Numbered from the stretch's first letter, positions 20,141-29,361 are shown. The stretch: 64,000 nucleotides of DNA from Terracoccus sp. 273MFTsu3.1 (GCF_000383675.1 NZ_KB911825.1:62001-126000); one strand, 5' to 3'. Numbers and translations: made by a program. The notes: generated from the sequence alone by a model not told the origin.

Positions 20141-21960
20141 CGCTGAGTCGCTTCCGCTGAGAAGTGCTCGTTGACCAGCGCGCCGCGCTTCATCCAATCA
20201 CGCCCGTCCTCGGCACCCGCGAACGTCACGTCGAGCACGGCTTCGGGGTGGATCGAGGGAACGTCCACGCTGTCCACGAGCGGGTGGCCCGTCGCTCGCC
20301 GGCGCTCGTTGGGCGAGAAGAGCTCCTCGCCCATCTTCTCGCCGGGCCTCAGACCGGTGAAGACGACGTCGATGTCGCGGCGCCCGCTCATCCGGATGAG
20401 GGTCTTGGCGACCTCGAGGATCTTCACCTGCTCACCCATCTCGAGCACCATGACCTCACCGTCGACGCCGATCGACGCCGCCTCGAGCACGAGCTGGCAG
20501 GCCTCCGGGATGAGCATGAAGTAGCGCACGACGTCGGGGTGGGTGACCGTGATCGGACCACCCATCTCGATCTGGGCCGTGAACGCGTGCACGACCGACC
20601 CCCGCGAGCCGAGGACGTTGCCGAAGCGCACCGACACGTAACGCCCGCTGGCCCGCCGGGCGAAGTCGGCCGTGAGTCGCTCGGCGAGGCGCTTGCTGTA
20701 GCCGAGCACGCAGGTCGGGTTGGCGGCCTTGTCGGTCGAGATGTTGACGAAGGTGGAGACACCGGCGGCCTCGGCAGCGGTCAGGACGTTGAGGGTCCCG
20801 ATGACGTTGCTCTTCCACGCCTCGAGCGGGTGCGCCTCGAGCAGCGGCAGGTGCTTGAGAGCCGCGGCATGGAAGACGACCTCGGGCCGTGCCCGGTCGA
20901 AGGCTTCGGCGAGCGCCTTGGGGTCGCGGATGTCGGCGAGGATGAGGTCGTCGGAGTCGAGCAGCCCGTGGCCGGAGAGGCTCATCTCGGTCGCCTGCAG
21001 TCCCGACTCGTCGCGGTCGAGCATGTAGAGCCGGGACGGGCCGAAGCGCGCGATCTGGCGGCAGAGCTCCGAGCCGATGGAGCCACCCGCGCCCGTGACG
21101 AGGACGCGACGCCCGGAGATCTGGTCGGCGATGGCGGTCGTGTCGAGCTGCACCGGACGTCGCCCCAGCAGGTCGGCGACGTCGAGGTCGCGCAGGTCGT
21201 TCGGGGTGGGGCGTCCGCCGATGATGTCCTTGAGCGGCGGCAGGCTGACGACGTCGAGCCCGGCGTCCGCGGCGCGGGAGGCCAGGTCACGCAGGGTGGC
21301 CGCCTCGGCGTTCGGCAGGGCGAGGACGAGAGTGTCGGCCTCATAGCGCTCGGCGACCGCGGCGAGGTCGGCTCGCGTGCCCCGCACGCGCAGCCCCTCG
21401 AGTCGCAGGCGGTGCTTCGAGGGGTCGTCGTCGAGCAGGGCGACCGGCACGAAGGGCCCGGCACCGTCGTACTTCATGCTGCGCAGCAGTCGGCGCCCGG
21501 CCTCGCCGGCGCCGAGGACGATGGCGCGACGCTCGGCCGCGGTCTGCATCGCCCGGTGGGACCGCACGGTCCGCACGACGAATCGGAGGGCGAACATCAG
21601 CCCGATGGCGAGGGCTCCGGCAGTCAGAGGCACACCGCGCGGGATGACGGGAGGGCTCACCATGAGCGACCACAGGAAGAGGATGGCGCCGACGATCGCT
21701 GTCGTCGTCATGAGCTCGACGATCTCCTCGAAGGAGCCGAGGACGTGGCTGATCGAGTAGGGCCCGACGAGGTAGCCGACGGCGAGCTGTCCGACCATGG
21801 CGGCGAGCGCGAAGTAGGCCGTGCCCTTGAGGTAGGTCTCGTCGATGCCGAAGTCGAGGCGGATCCACAGCGCGGCGAAGAGCATGACGACCCAGATCAA
21901 GGCGTCGACGGCAGCCCAGCCGAGGCGGACCCATCGAGCCCTGCGTACCTGTGCTGTCAC
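20137..21960 (-). CDS. membrane UDP-GlcNAc 4,6-dehydratase (WbpM/PglF/CapD family)
   Basis: A 607-residue protein with four N-terminal membrane helices (about 12-34, 46-65, 85-100 and 108-128), a nucleotide-binding CoA-binding-like domain (about 144-245) and a C-terminal dehydratase domain. That domain has GAGGSIGSE at 290-298, HAAALKHLP near 364-372 and STDKAANP at 408-415. It would turn UDP-GlcNAc into its 4-keto-6-deoxy form. WbpM/PglF enzymes replace the usual SDR Tyr with Met; here the position four before Lys423 is Leu419, with Tyr at 421. Start is GTG 21960. It heads the leftward operon with the PglE- and PglC-like genes. Confidence 0.92.
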   Translation of the reverse strand: MTAQVRRARWVRLGWAAVDALIWVVMLFAALWIRLDFGIDETYLKGTAYFALAAMVGQLAVGYLVGPYSISHVLGSFEEIVELMTTTAIVGAILFLWSLMVSPPVIPRGVPLTAGALAIGLMFALRFVVRTVRSHRAMQTAAERRAIVLGAGEAGRRLLRSMKYDGAGPFVPVALLDDDPSKHRLRLEGLRVRGTRADLAAVAERYEADTLVLALPNAEAATLRDLASRAADAGLDVVSLPPLKDIIGGRPTPNDLRDLDVADLLGRRPVQLDTTAIADQISGRRVLVTGAGGSIGSELCRQIARFGPSRLYMLDRDESGLQATEMSLSGHGLLDSDDLILADIRDPKALAEAFDRARPEVVFHAAALKHLPLLEAHPLEAWKSNVIGTLNVLTAAEAAGVSTFVNISTDKAANPTCVLGYSKRLAERLTADFARRASGRYVSVRFGNVLGSRGSVVHAFTAQIEMGGPITVTHPDVVRYFMLIPEACQLVLEAASIGVDGEVMVLEMGEQVKILEVAKTLIRMSGRRDIDVVFTGLRPGEKMGEELFSPNERRRATGHPLVDSVDVPSIHPEAVLDVTFAGAEDGRDWMKRGALVNEHFSAEATQR

Positions 21961-22281
21961 GCTGTACTCACCACAATCCCTGACGTGCCCCGGTTCACGT
22001 ACGCGTCACGGGTTCTGCGACGGCCGACGACATCGTCCCGAACCCGACGTGACTGGCGACTTTCTGCACCAATTCGGTCAAACCACGCGTAAGCCGAATG
22101 ATAGCCGTCAATCGGTATATCACCGGACATGTCACATTCCGTGGACACGTCGACGCGCGCGTCGGCGGACGGCATACGCCAGCGTTCGCATCCCCTCAGG
22201 GGCGGAAGGGGTCCACTACGCTGCGAGCACCGGGAGCCTCCCGGCGCGGTTCGGCCTCGACGTCTGTGCTGGAGGAGCCCG
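21961..22281. other. 321-bp divergent intergenic region
   Basis: This region separates the leftward dehydratase operon from the rightward aquaporin gene. I see no gene. It contains an unusually A/T-rich stretch at about 22090-22140, a minus-strand TTGACG there, a plus-strand TATATC, and one copy of the octamer at 22170-22177. Promoters for both flanking genes must lie here, but I cannot assign -35/-10 pairs with confidence. Confidence 0.6.
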
Positions 22282-23124
22282 ATGTACACCCCCAAGATGA
22301 GTTCACGCCTCGCCGTCGAGGCGCTCGGGACCTTCTGGCTCGTCTTCATCGGCTGCGGCTCGGCCATCTTCGACGCGAAGTTCGTCGCCCGGACCCTCGA
22401 CGGTCAGGTCATCGACTACGGCATCGGGCACCTCGGCGTCGCCATCGCCTTCGGCCTGGCGGTCACGACGATGGCGTATGCCGTGGGGCACGTCTCCGGA
22501 GCGCACTTCAACCCCGCGGTCACGATCGGCATCGCCGTCGCGAAGCGCTTCGAGTGGCGTGAGGTCCCGGGCTACGTCGGCGCCCAGCTCGTCGGCGGCC
22601 TGCTGGCCGGCGGCGCCCTCGCCGGGCTGCTCTCCTCGACGGGACGCCCCGTCACCGGCAACCTCGCCGCCAACGGCTTCGGCGCCCACTCCCCCGGGGG
22701 GTTCGCGCTCGGCGGGGTGCTCATCGTCGAGGCCCTCGTCACGGCCTTCTTCGTCTACATCATCCTCGGCGCGACGAAGGACGACGCCCCCAAGGGCTTC
22801 GCTCCACTCGCGATCGGCTTCGGCCTGCTCCTCGCGCACCTCGTGGCCATCCCGATCAGCAACGCCTCGATCAACCCGGCCCGCTCGACCGCCGTCGCCT
22901 TCTTCAACGGCAACGGTGCTCCGGGGCAGCTGTGGGCGTTCTGGGTGGCGCCGATCGTCGGCGGTCTCATCGCCGGGAGCACCTTCGCCTGGATCACCGG
23001 CGAGCGCCGCGACGACATGGACATCAGCGGCTCGACCGACATGGTCGAGAACGCCGCCGTCGACGACGAGGGTCGACCCGTCCTCGACATCGACTCCGAT
23101 GAAGGCCAGCGCTCTATTTCCTGA
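22282..23124 (+). CDS. aqpZ: aquaporin Z-like water channel
   Basis: A 280-residue major intrinsic protein with six membrane helices and both NPA half-helices: HFNPAVT near 75-81 and SINPARS near 204-210. The Arg after the second NPA is the selectivity-filter arginine. The short loops and lack of a glycerol-facilitator Asp after the second NPA favour a water channel. The acidic C-terminal tail of about 35 residues is longer than in E. coli AqpZ. ATG 22282 has GGAGGAG about 6 nt upstream. One octamer copy lies at 22476 in the codons for MAYAVG. Confidence 0.93.
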   Translation: MYTPKMSSRLAVEALGTFWLVFIGCGSAIFDAKFVARTLDGQVIDYGIGHLGVAIAFGLAVTTMAYAVGHVSGAHFNPAVTIGIAVAKRFEWREVPGYVGAQLVGGLLAGGALAGLLSSTGRPVTGNLAANGFGAHSPGGFALGGVLIVEALVTAFFVYIILGATKDDAPKGFAPLAIGFGLLLAHLVAIPISNASINPARSTAVAFFNGNGAPGQLWAFWVAPIVGGLIAGSTFAWITGERRDDMDISGSTDMVENAAVDDEGRPVLDIDSDEGQRSIS

Positions 23125-23127
23125 ATA

Positions 23128-23144
23128 TGAAGATATGATCTTCA
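23128..23144. promoter_or_regulatory. palindrome over a leaderless -10 box of satD
   Basis: TGAAGAT and ATCTTCA form a perfect 7-bp inverted repeat around ATG. Inside it, TATGAT (23134-23139) is one base from the consensus -10 and ends 6 nt before the satD ATG. There is no Shine-Dalgarno, so the transcript is probably leaderless and the palindrome would sit on the promoter core. The SatD protein itself has a C-terminal helix-turn-helix and could be the repressor; that is inference. Confidence 0.6.
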
Positions 23145-23145
23145 C

Positions 23146-23796
23146 ATGTCAGATCTGAAGGTCACACCTTCACCGGTGGCGCTCATCGGCGACATCGTCG
23201 AGTCCCGCACCCACCGCGAGCGCCAGGCCCTGCACGACGCCTTCGAGGCGGCCGTCGCCCGGGCGAACGCCGAGGTGCCGATCGACGACCCTGCCGTCAT
23301 CACCGTCGGTGACGAGTTCCAGGGCGTCTACCCCACCCTGGGAGCGGCGCTGCGGGCCAGCTTCGTCGTCCGCACCGAGCTCTTTCCCCGGGCGGACGTC
23401 CGCTTCGGGCTCGGTCGCGGCGACGTCACGACCCTCGACCCGGTGCGCGGCATCCACGACGGGCCCGCCTACTGGGCCGCTCGCGAGGCCATCACTCTGG
23501 CGGAGGACCGGGCACAGCGCGCGCAGACCCGGACGTCACGCACGGCCTACGTCGCCCCCGACGAGCCGCCTGCCACCGTCGCGGCGGTGCGGGCAGCGCT
23601 CGACTGTCTGGACTTCATGGTTGGCTCCATGTCGACCACCTCACGCGAGATCCTGGGAGGACTCATGCACGGTCACGCGCAGCACGACGTCGCCGACCAG
23701 GTCGGCATCAGCCCGTCCGCCGTCTCCCAGCGTGTGCGCCGTGACGGCATCGGGGTCGCCCTCGAGGCCATGACGACGCTCGGCGAGCTGCCGTGA
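23146..23796 (+). CDS. SatD-family protein with C-terminal helix-turn-helix
   Basis: A 216-residue cytoplasmic protein of the SatD family, whose biochemical role is not established. The N-terminal domain shows ALIGDIVESR and TVGDEFQGVY (about 12-21 and 53-62), reminiscent of nucleotide-cyclase-type folds. Residues about 170-200 form a helix-turn-helix (HDVADQVGISPSAVSQRVRRDG). The following membrane protein overlaps it by a GTGA, which is the conserved SatD-DUF3307 pairing. In streptococci satCDE is linked to acid tolerance; no such role can be claimed here. The promoter palindrome just upstream suggests autoregulation. Confidence 0.85.
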   Translation: MSDLKVTPSPVALIGDIVESRTHRERQALHDAFEAAVARANAEVPIDDPAVITVGDEFQGVYPTLGAALRASFVVRTELFPRADVRFGLGRGDVTTLDPVRGIHDGPAYWAAREAITLAEDRAQRAQTRTSRTAYVAPDEPPATVAAVRAALDCLDFMVGSMSTTSREILGGLMHGHAQHDVADQVGISPSAVSQRVRRDGIGVALEAMTTLGELP

Positions 23797-24635
23797 CGTG
23801 GCTGGCGATCGTCCTGGCCGGTCTCGGCGTGGGCGACATCGTCCGCTCGACGGCGTGGCGGCCGGGCCGTGTCGTCGGGCACGTGGCTGCGCCGGTCGTC
23901 ATCTTCGCTCTCGCCCTCGTCGCGGGCCTGCACGGCTGGGCCGACGTCCTCGTCCTCGCGCTGGCCGCCGTCGGCGGCGCCGCCTGGGCCGAGCTCTCAC
24001 GTCGCACCCAGATGACAGGCCGGGGCGCACTCGCACCGCTGGCGGTCTTCGCGGTCCTCGTCGTCGGGGTGCTCGCCTTCTCGGGGGCGGCATCTCCCGC
24101 AGGAGGCCCCCTCGCCACGTGGCTCGGCTGGGCCGACCTCCCTGGCACGGGTCCGCTGCCTGCCGAGCGGGTCCTGCTCCTCACCGGGCTCGTCCTCTTC
24201 AACGTCGCGACGGCCAACGTCATCGTGCGCCTCGTCCTTCTCACCATCGGCGCCCTGCGCCCGTCCGACGTCACCAACGCCAACGCGGCCGCCGCGGCCG
24301 CAGCCTCCCTCACCGGACGTGCCGCTCCCCCGACCAGCGGCCAGCCCGCCGACCGTCTCAAGGGGGGGCGCCTGCTCGGACCCATGGAACGCCTCGTCAT
24401 CCTGGGCCTCGGCGTGGCCGGGGAGTTCGGCGCCGCCGGTCTCGTCATCGCCGCCAAGGGACTGCTCCGTTTCCCCGAGATCCAGGCGGCCGCCCGCTCG
24501 GCGAGCGGCGACCCCACGGGGACGGGCTCCTACCCGGGCGGCCCCGCCGGCATCGACGACGTCACCGAGTACTTCCTCGTGGGGAGCTTCGTCAGCTGGC
24601 TCATCGCCCTCGGCTCGCTCGCCCTCACCGTCTGA
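23793..24635 (+). CDS. DUF3307-family membrane protein (SatE-like)
   Basis: A 280-residue membrane protein with about seven hydrophobic segments. The second half follows the DUF3307 pattern: LKGGRLLGPMERLVILG, a Gly-rich helix ending in AAKGLLRFPEI, and EYFLVGSFVSWLIALG at the C-terminus. An Ala/Ser/Pro-rich loop is at about 170-190. It starts at GTG 23793, overlapping the satD stop by four bases, so the two are co-translated. Function is unknown; co-occurrence with SatD is the main clue. Confidence 0.8.
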   Translation: MTWLAIVLAGLGVGDIVRSTAWRPGRVVGHVAAPVVIFALALVAGLHGWADVLVLALAAVGGAAWAELSRRTQMTGRGALAPLAVFAVLVVGVLAFSGAASPAGGPLATWLGWADLPGTGPLPAERVLLLTGLVLFNVATANVIVRLVLLTIGALRPSDVTNANAAAAAAASLTGRAAPPTSGQPADRLKGGRLLGPMERLVILGLGVAGEFGAAGLVIAAKGLLRFPEIQAAARSASGDPTGTGSYPGGPAGIDDVTEYFLVGSFVSWLIALGSLALTV

Positions 24636-24789
24636 GGCCCACGCGGCGCCCCCCACGCGTGATCGTCGTCACGCCCGTTGCGTACGCGTGCGGCGGGCCC
24701 GCGCTGAGCACAGGCGCCCGTCCGGGCGAGCACGCACCCACTGATAGCGTCGGAACGTCCAGCGCCACACCGATGTGAAGGGCCTACCT

Positions 24790-25779
24790 GTGAGCACTAC
24801 CCCCGTCAAGGTCGCCGTCACCGGCGCCGCCGGCCAGATCGGCTACAGCCTCCTGTTCCGCATCGCGAGCGGTGCCCTGCTCGGGCCCGACACCCCGGTG
24901 GAGCTGCGCCTGCTCGAGATCACCCCCGCGCTCAAGGCGCTCGAGGGTGTCGTCATGGAGCTCGACGACTGCGCCTTCCCGACCCTCGCCGGCGTCCAGA
25001 TCGGCGACGACGCGACGAAGGTCTTCGACGGCGTCAACCACGCGCTCCTCGTCGGCGCGCGCCCCCGCGGTCCCGGCATGGAGCGCGGTGACCTCCTCGA
25101 GGCCAACGGCGGCATCTTCGCGCCGCAGGGCAAGGCGCTCAACGAGGTCGCTGCCGACGACATCCGCATCACGGTGACCGGCAACCCGGCCAACACCAAC
25201 GCGCTCATCGCGATGAGCAACGCCCCGGACATCCCGACCGAGCGCTTCTCGGCCCTGACGCGCCTGGACCACAACCGCGCGATCAGCCAGCTCGCCGCCA
25301 AGCTCGGCGTGCCGGTGACCGAGATCAAGAAGATGACGATCTGGGGCAACCACTCCGCGACCCAGTACCCCGACCTCTTCCACGCCGAGGTCGGTGGCCG
25401 TAACGCCGCCGAGGCCGTCGGCGACCAGGACTGGCTGGCCGGCACGTTCATCCCGACCGTCGCCAAGCGCGGCGCGGCGATCATCGAGGCCCGCGGCGCC
25501 AGCTCGGCCGCGTCCGCAGCCTCCGCGACGATCGACCACGCCCGCACCTGGGTGCAGGGCACGCCCGACGGCGACTGGGTGTCGATGGCCGTGCGCTCCG
25601 ACGGCTCCTACGGCGTGCAGGAGGGCCTGATCTCCTCGTTCCCCGTCACGGTCGAGGACGGCCGGTGGAGCATCGTCCAGGGCCTCGACATCGACGACTT
25701 CTCGCGGGGCAAGATCGACGCGTCCGTCGCCGAGCTCGCCGAGGAGCGCGACGCCGTCAAGCGTCTCGGCCTCATCTGA
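24790..25779 (+). CDS. mdh: malate dehydrogenase
   Basis: A 329-residue NAD-dependent malate dehydrogenase of the cytosolic-type branch found in Actinobacteria, part of the TCA cycle. Motifs: [12 protein letters not shown] at 11-22, substrate Arg92 and Arg98 in [20 protein letters not shown] at 132-138, LTRLDHNRA near 156-164, and the catalytic His188 in WGNHSA. I chose GTG 24790 because GAAGGG lies about 7 nt upstream and the protein then starts [16 protein letters not shown] at 24775 would add five residues. A TAGCGT -10-like box is at 24745-24750. Confidence 0.96.
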   Translation: MSTTPVKVAVTGAAGQIGYSLLFRIASGALLGPDTPVELRLLEITPALKALEGVVMELDDCAFPTLAGVQIGDDATKVFDGVNHALLVGARPRGPGMERGDLLEANGGIFAPQGKALNEVAADDIRITVTGNPANTNALIAMSNAPDIPTERFSALTRLDHNRAISQLAAKLGVPVTEIKKMTIWGNHSATQYPDLFHAEVGGRNAAEAVGDQDWLAGTFIPTVAKRGAAIIEARGASSAASAASATIDHARTWVQGTPDGDWVSMAVRSDGSYGVQEGLISSFPVTVEDGRWSIVQGLDIDDFSRGKIDASVAELAEERDAVKRLGLI

Positions 25780-25798
25780 GCCGACCGCTCACGTCGAC

Positions 25799-25830
25799 GG
25801 GCGCCGTCCACCACGAGGTGGGCGGCGCCC
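25799..25830 (+). terminator. terminator of mdh
   Basis: A 14-bp GC-rich stem (GGGCGCCGTCCACC pairing with GGTGGGCGGCGCCC, one T:G wobble) with an ACGA loop lies 20 bp after the mdh stop. A short TT follows. It sits between convergent genes and may act in both directions. An octamer copy (25836-25843) follows immediately. Confidence 0.8.
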
Positions 25831-25853
25831 TTCGCGTATGCCGTGTGCCCGGC

Positions 25854-26786
25854 TCAGCGACGCCAGCCCAGCCGGGCGGCCCTCGCCTTGAGCGCCTCGG
25901 TCAGCGAGGGCGACATGCCCTGCGGCCGCACGTGCGTCCCGCGCAGCCGCCAGTACTTCGCCTCGGCCCACTTCGTGACCTCGCCCGGGTGCCGCACCCA
26001 GAGGCGAGCAAGTCGTGCCCGGTGGACTGCCTTCTGCCGCAACAGGTCCCGGGTCGAAACCTCGCGGTCGTAGACGAGCTCGAGGTCGAAGCGCTCGTTG
26101 ACGACGCGGGGCGAGACACGGGCGCCGGCGGTCAGGTTGAGCAGGTTGCCGCCGTGGATGACCTGCACCCACATCGGCGGCGCACTCACCTCCCGCACGG
26201 GACCCCACTGCCGCGCGCGAGCGTGCTGGGCGGCATACACGGTGCTCGGCGGCGAGTCGAGGCGACGTCGCTCGACGAGGGTGAGGAACGGGCTCGAGAG
26301 CTGGTCGTAGCGGTAGGTGGCGCCGCTCCGGTCGATCTGGATGCCGCGCGGGAAGTCGACGAAGAGGCCCTCGACCGGCGCGAACTCGTGTTGCGCAGCC
26401 GCCATGAAGTCGCGCGCGATGGCGTCGTCGCTGTCGAGGCGGGTCGTCAGCAGCCAGGGCGGCGCGGCCCCGGCTGCACTGCGCTCGGCGATCGCGCGCC
26501 CGAAGATCGACGGCGCCCAACGCTCGTGGCTCCAGATCGGGGTGAACGTGCCCTCGGCGAGGGCCTCGACGTCGCCGCGGAAGTCGTCGCTGCAGCGGTC
26601 GTCGAAGAGGACGAGCCAGGTGAAGTCCGCGCCGTGCTGGCTGCGCACCGAGGACCAGCAGGCGTCGACGAAGAAGCCGAGACGGTAGCGCAGCCACTCC
26701 TCCTGCGCCGGGACGTCTGCTGAGAAGACCGCGCTGAAGCGAGTCAGCAGGTAGTGCTCGAACGCGTGGGGCGGAGAGGTCGGCAC
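25854..26786 (-). CDS. putative rhamnosyltransferase-family protein
   Basis: The 310-residue protein matches the pattern of the family annotated as putative rhamnosyl transferase: HYLLTRFS near the start, LGFFVDACWSSVRSQ, FTWLVLFDDRC, and LLTTRLDSDDAIARDF containing the likely donor-binding DSDD. No membrane segment is evident, so it is probably cytoplasmic. It starts at GTG 26786, 10 bp after the DUF3017 stop; a start at 26843 would overlap that gene. It may consume the dTDP-rhamnose made by the rml genes 18 kb away. The specificity in the family name is weakly supported. Confidence 0.75.
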   Translation of the reverse strand: MPTSPPHAFEHYLLTRFSAVFSADVPAQEEWLRYRLGFFVDACWSSVRSQHGADFTWLVLFDDRCSDDFRGDVEALAEGTFTPIWSHERWAPSIFGRAIAERSAAGAAPPWLLTTRLDSDDAIARDFMAAAQHEFAPVEGLFVDFPRGIQIDRSGATYRYDQLSSPFLTLVERRRLDSPPSTVYAAQHARARQWGPVREVSAPPMWVQVIHGGNLLNLTAGARVSPRVVNERFDLELVYDREVSTRDLLRQKAVHRARLARLWVRHPGEVTKWAEAKYWRLRGTHVRPQGMSPSLTEALKARAARLGWRR

Positions 26787-26796
26787 GGTCGAGCGG

Positions 26797-27117
26797 TCAG
26801 CGCGTGCTGCGGCCGACGGAGGTGCGGTCGGGCACGTCGGCACGGACGTTGACGGTGGCCGACGCGATGAGCACCCCGATGCCCAGCGTCAGCAGGATGA
26901 CGACGTCGAGGGTGCGGGAACGGACGTTGAGCCCACCCGCCTTGCGTGAGGGTCGGGCCACGAGCCGGATCAGCGCGCCGAGGAAGAACGCACCGGCCAT
27001 GATGCGTCCGCCCCACCGCACGTCGAGGAACGAGATGACGAGGACCCCGACGGCGGCCAGTCCGGCGACGAGGTACCACCAGCCGAGGACGACGAATCCG
27101 CTACCCCGCCACTGCAT
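26797..27117 (-). CDS. DUF3017-family small membrane protein
   Basis: A 106-residue protein with three hydrophobic segments (about 9-29, 36-50 and 73-90) and basic loops (RPSRKAGGLNVRSRTLD). DUF3017 genes typically follow folD in Actinobacteria, as here, 9 bp after the folD stop. No function is known. ATG at 27117. Confidence 0.85.
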   Translation of the reverse strand: MQWRGSGFVVLGWWYLVAGLAAVGVLVISFLDVRWGGRIMAGAFFLGALIRLVARPSRKAGGLNVRSRTLDVVILLTLGIGVLIASATVNVRADVPDRTSVGRSTR

Positions 27118-27126
27118 CGGGGCTGC

Positions 27127-27990
27127 TCAGGCGCCGGACGCGACCGAGGACTCGGCCGCCTCGACGATGTTGGTGAGCAGCAGGGCGCGGGTCATCGGGC
27201 CGACGCCGCCCGGGTTGGGGCTGACCCACCCGGCGACCTCGGCGACGTCGAGGGCGACGTCCCCGGCGATCTTGCCGTCGACGCGGCTGACACCGACGTC
27301 GAGCACCGCGGCTCCGGGCTTGACCATGGCCTTGGTGACGATGCCGGGCACCCCGGCTGCGGCGATGACGATGTCGGCCTGGCGCACCTCGGCGGCGAGG
27401 TCCTTGGTGCCGGTGTGGCACAGCGTCACGGTGGCGTTCTCGCTCTTGCGGGTCAGGATGAGGCCGAGCGGGCGGCCCACGGTGAGCCCGCGCCCGATGA
27501 CGACGACCTTGGCGCCGGCGATCGGCACGTCGTGACGACGGAGCAGCTCGATGCATCCCATCGGCGTGCACGGGAGCGGGGCCGGCTTGCCGAGTGCGAG
27601 CCAGCCGAGGTTCATCGGGTGCAGGCCGTCGACGTCCTTGGTCGGGTCGACGCGCGAGAGCAGGGCCATCTCGTCGAGGCCGGTCGGCTGCTGGACCAGG
27701 AAGCCCGTGCAGGTGGGGTCGGCGTTGAGCTCGTCGATGACGGCCTCGACCTCGGCCTGGCTGGCGGTGGCCGGCAGGTCACGGCGCAGGCTCGTGATGC
27801 CGATCTCGGCGCAGTCCTTGTGCTTGGCGTTGACGTACCAGTGGCTGCCCGGGTCGTCGCCGACGAGCACCGTGCCGAGGCCGGGCACGACCCCCTGCTC
27901 GCGGAGGCGAGCGACCCGCTGGGTCAGCTCGACCTTGATCGCCTTGAGGGTGGCCTTGCCGTCGAGGATCTGTGCCGTCACGGTGGACAT
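27127..27990 (-). CDS. folD: bifunctional methylenetetrahydrofolate dehydrogenase/cyclohydrolase
   Basis: FolD interconverts 5,10-methylene- and 10-formyl-tetrahydrofolate, supplying one-carbon units for purines (purN and purH lie at 59-62 kb). The 287 residues have the catalytic Lys56 in [22 protein letters not shown] near 98-108, [11 protein letters not shown] near 117-127, TPMGC near 143-147 and the NADP site [26 protein letters not shown] near the C-terminus is diagnostic. I chose ATG 27990 ([11 protein letters not shown]); a start at 28008 would add six residues. Confidence 0.97.
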   Translation of the reverse strand: MSTVTAQILDGKATLKAIKVELTQRVARLREQGVVPGLGTVLVGDDPGSHWYVNAKHKDCAEIGITSLRRDLPATASQAEVEAVIDELNADPTCTGFLVQQPTGLDEMALLSRVDPTKDVDGLHPMNLGWLALGKPAPLPCTPMGCIELLRRHDVPIAGAKVVVIGRGLTVGRPLGLILTRKSENATVTLCHTGTKDLAAEVRQADIVIAAAGVPGIVTKAMVKPGAAVLDVGVSRVDGKIAGDVALDVAEVAGWVSPNPGGVGPMTRALLLTNIVEAAESSVASGA

Positions 27991-28024
27991 CCTGCCACCC
28001 CTGCCCACGCAGCGTGGTCACGGC

Positions 28025-29227
28025 TCAGTCGGCCAGCAGGTGCATCAGCTCGGCGAAGTTGCGCTCCCACGTCATGGACTCTGCCCGCGTGCGCAGGGCC
28101 TGGCCGCGGGCGACCCGCTCGGTCGGTGACGTGACGAGCGCGTGGAGCGCGTCGGCGAAGTGCACGGTGTCGCGCGGGTCGACGTAGACGCCGTCGGGCC
28201 CGAGGTACTCCGGTATGCCGCCGCTGCGCGCCGAGACCACCGCCAGCCCCGAGGCCATCGCCTCGGTGACCACCTGGCCGGCAGGCTCCTGCCATTCGAC
28301 GGGCATCGCGAAGACGTCGGCCGCACCGTAGACGGCGGGCAGCGCGCGCCGGTCGACGAACGGGGTGAACCGGACGAGATCGCCGAGCGGCGCGGCAGCG
28401 CGCCGCAGCTCGCGCTCGTAGGCGGAGAGTCCGTCGGCAGGACGGAGCCCGGCCGAGCCGACGACGTGGACCCGGAAGTCGCGGGTGCGCCTGGCCAACA
28501 CCTCCGCCGCGGCGATGAGGTGGTGGACCCCCTTGTGCGGCGTGACGTTGCCGACGGAAAGGATGGTCACTGGCGCACCGGGGACGGCCGGGACGGGCCG
28601 GAAGGTCTCGGAGTCGACGCCGTTGCGCAGGACGTGCAGGTTCTCGGGTCGGTGACCGATCCGGTCGACGATGGTCGCGACGAGGTGGTCGCTGACCGCC
28701 ACGGTGACGTGGGTCCGGGCGATGACCCGACGGATCTCCGAGGCGCGCCACGAGCGGAAGACGTCGTTGCCGAGGTGCAGCACCACCTTGCCCCCGAAGC
28801 GGCGCACGAGCCGGTCGGTCACGGCGCCGGCGTAGTTGTAGACGACGAGCGCCTCTGCATCGGCGGGAACGGCGTCGAGCGCCTCCCGGTGGAACCGCGC
28901 GACGAGCGGTCGGCGCCCGAGGGTGGCACCGCATACGGCATCGACACGGCGCTCGAGGTCGGTGAACCACTCGCGCCGCGTCGAGCGCGACGAGGCGTAG
29001 CGCACGAGCGTGCCGTCACCGTAGTCGTGCCGGCGACGGTCGCTGACGATGACGTAGGTGCGGCCCCCGAGCGACTCGTGGGCGCGCGCCTGCGCGTTGA
29101 TCTTCGTCGACATGGCGTTGCCCGTCGCCGTCGAGTACTCCGAGAAGACGTAGGCGAGCTGGGCCACCGGGGTGACGAGCGGCACGGTCGAGGAGGACGC
29201 GTGCGCGTGCTGCCTCGACGGGTCCAT
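28025..29227 (-). CDS. glycosyltransferase family 4
   Basis: A 400-residue GT-B transferase. The N-terminal half begins near LAYVFSEYSTATGNAMSTK; the C-terminal donor half has LSVGNVTPHKGVHHLI, VFAMPVEWQEPAGQVVTEAMASG with the EX7E glutamates, and SGGIPEYLG. I chose ATG 29227, with AGGA about 9 nt upstream; ATG 29236 is in frame and three residues longer. It is separated from the main polysaccharide locus by housekeeping genes and its acceptor is unknown. At 28213 the octamer forces the very rare Ile codon ATA in this gene. Confidence 0.85.
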   Translation of the reverse strand: MDPSRQHAHASSSTVPLVTPVAQLAYVFSEYSTATGNAMSTKINAQARAHESLGGRTYVIVSDRRRHDYGDGTLVRYASSRSTRREWFTDLERRVDAVCGATLGRRPLVARFHREALDAVPADAEALVVYNYAGAVTDRLVRRFGGKVVLHLGNDVFRSWRASEIRRVIARTHVTVAVSDHLVATIVDRIGHRPENLHVLRNGVDSETFRPVPAVPGAPVTILSVGNVTPHKGVHHLIAAAEVLARRTRDFRVHVVGSAGLRPADGLSAYERELRRAAAPLGDLVRFTPFVDRRALPAVYGAADVFAMPVEWQEPAGQVVTEAMASGLAVVSARSGGIPEYLGPDGVYVDPRDTVHFADALHALVTSPTERVARGQALRTRAESMTWERNFAELMHLLAD

Positions 29228-29361
29228 CGTCCTCATTCCTGCATCGCGCGGGCCCCGAGAACGCGTGGCACGGCGCCACGGGACCGAGCGTACGAGATGC
29301 ACGAGGCGCGGGTGAGCACAACGGACAGGACGCGCCGCGACGTCCGCCTCACCGGATGAGG

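Noticed and set aside
20164-22092. A 642-codon open frame on the plus strand opposite the 4,6-dehydratase
   Set aside because: No recognisable domain, very high Asp/Glu/Arg/Val content, and full overlap with a conserved gene.
24654-24690. CACGCGT/ACGCGTG inverted repeat before mdh as an operator
   Set aside because: The 23-nt spacer and GC-rich context make it likely by chance; no second copy was found.
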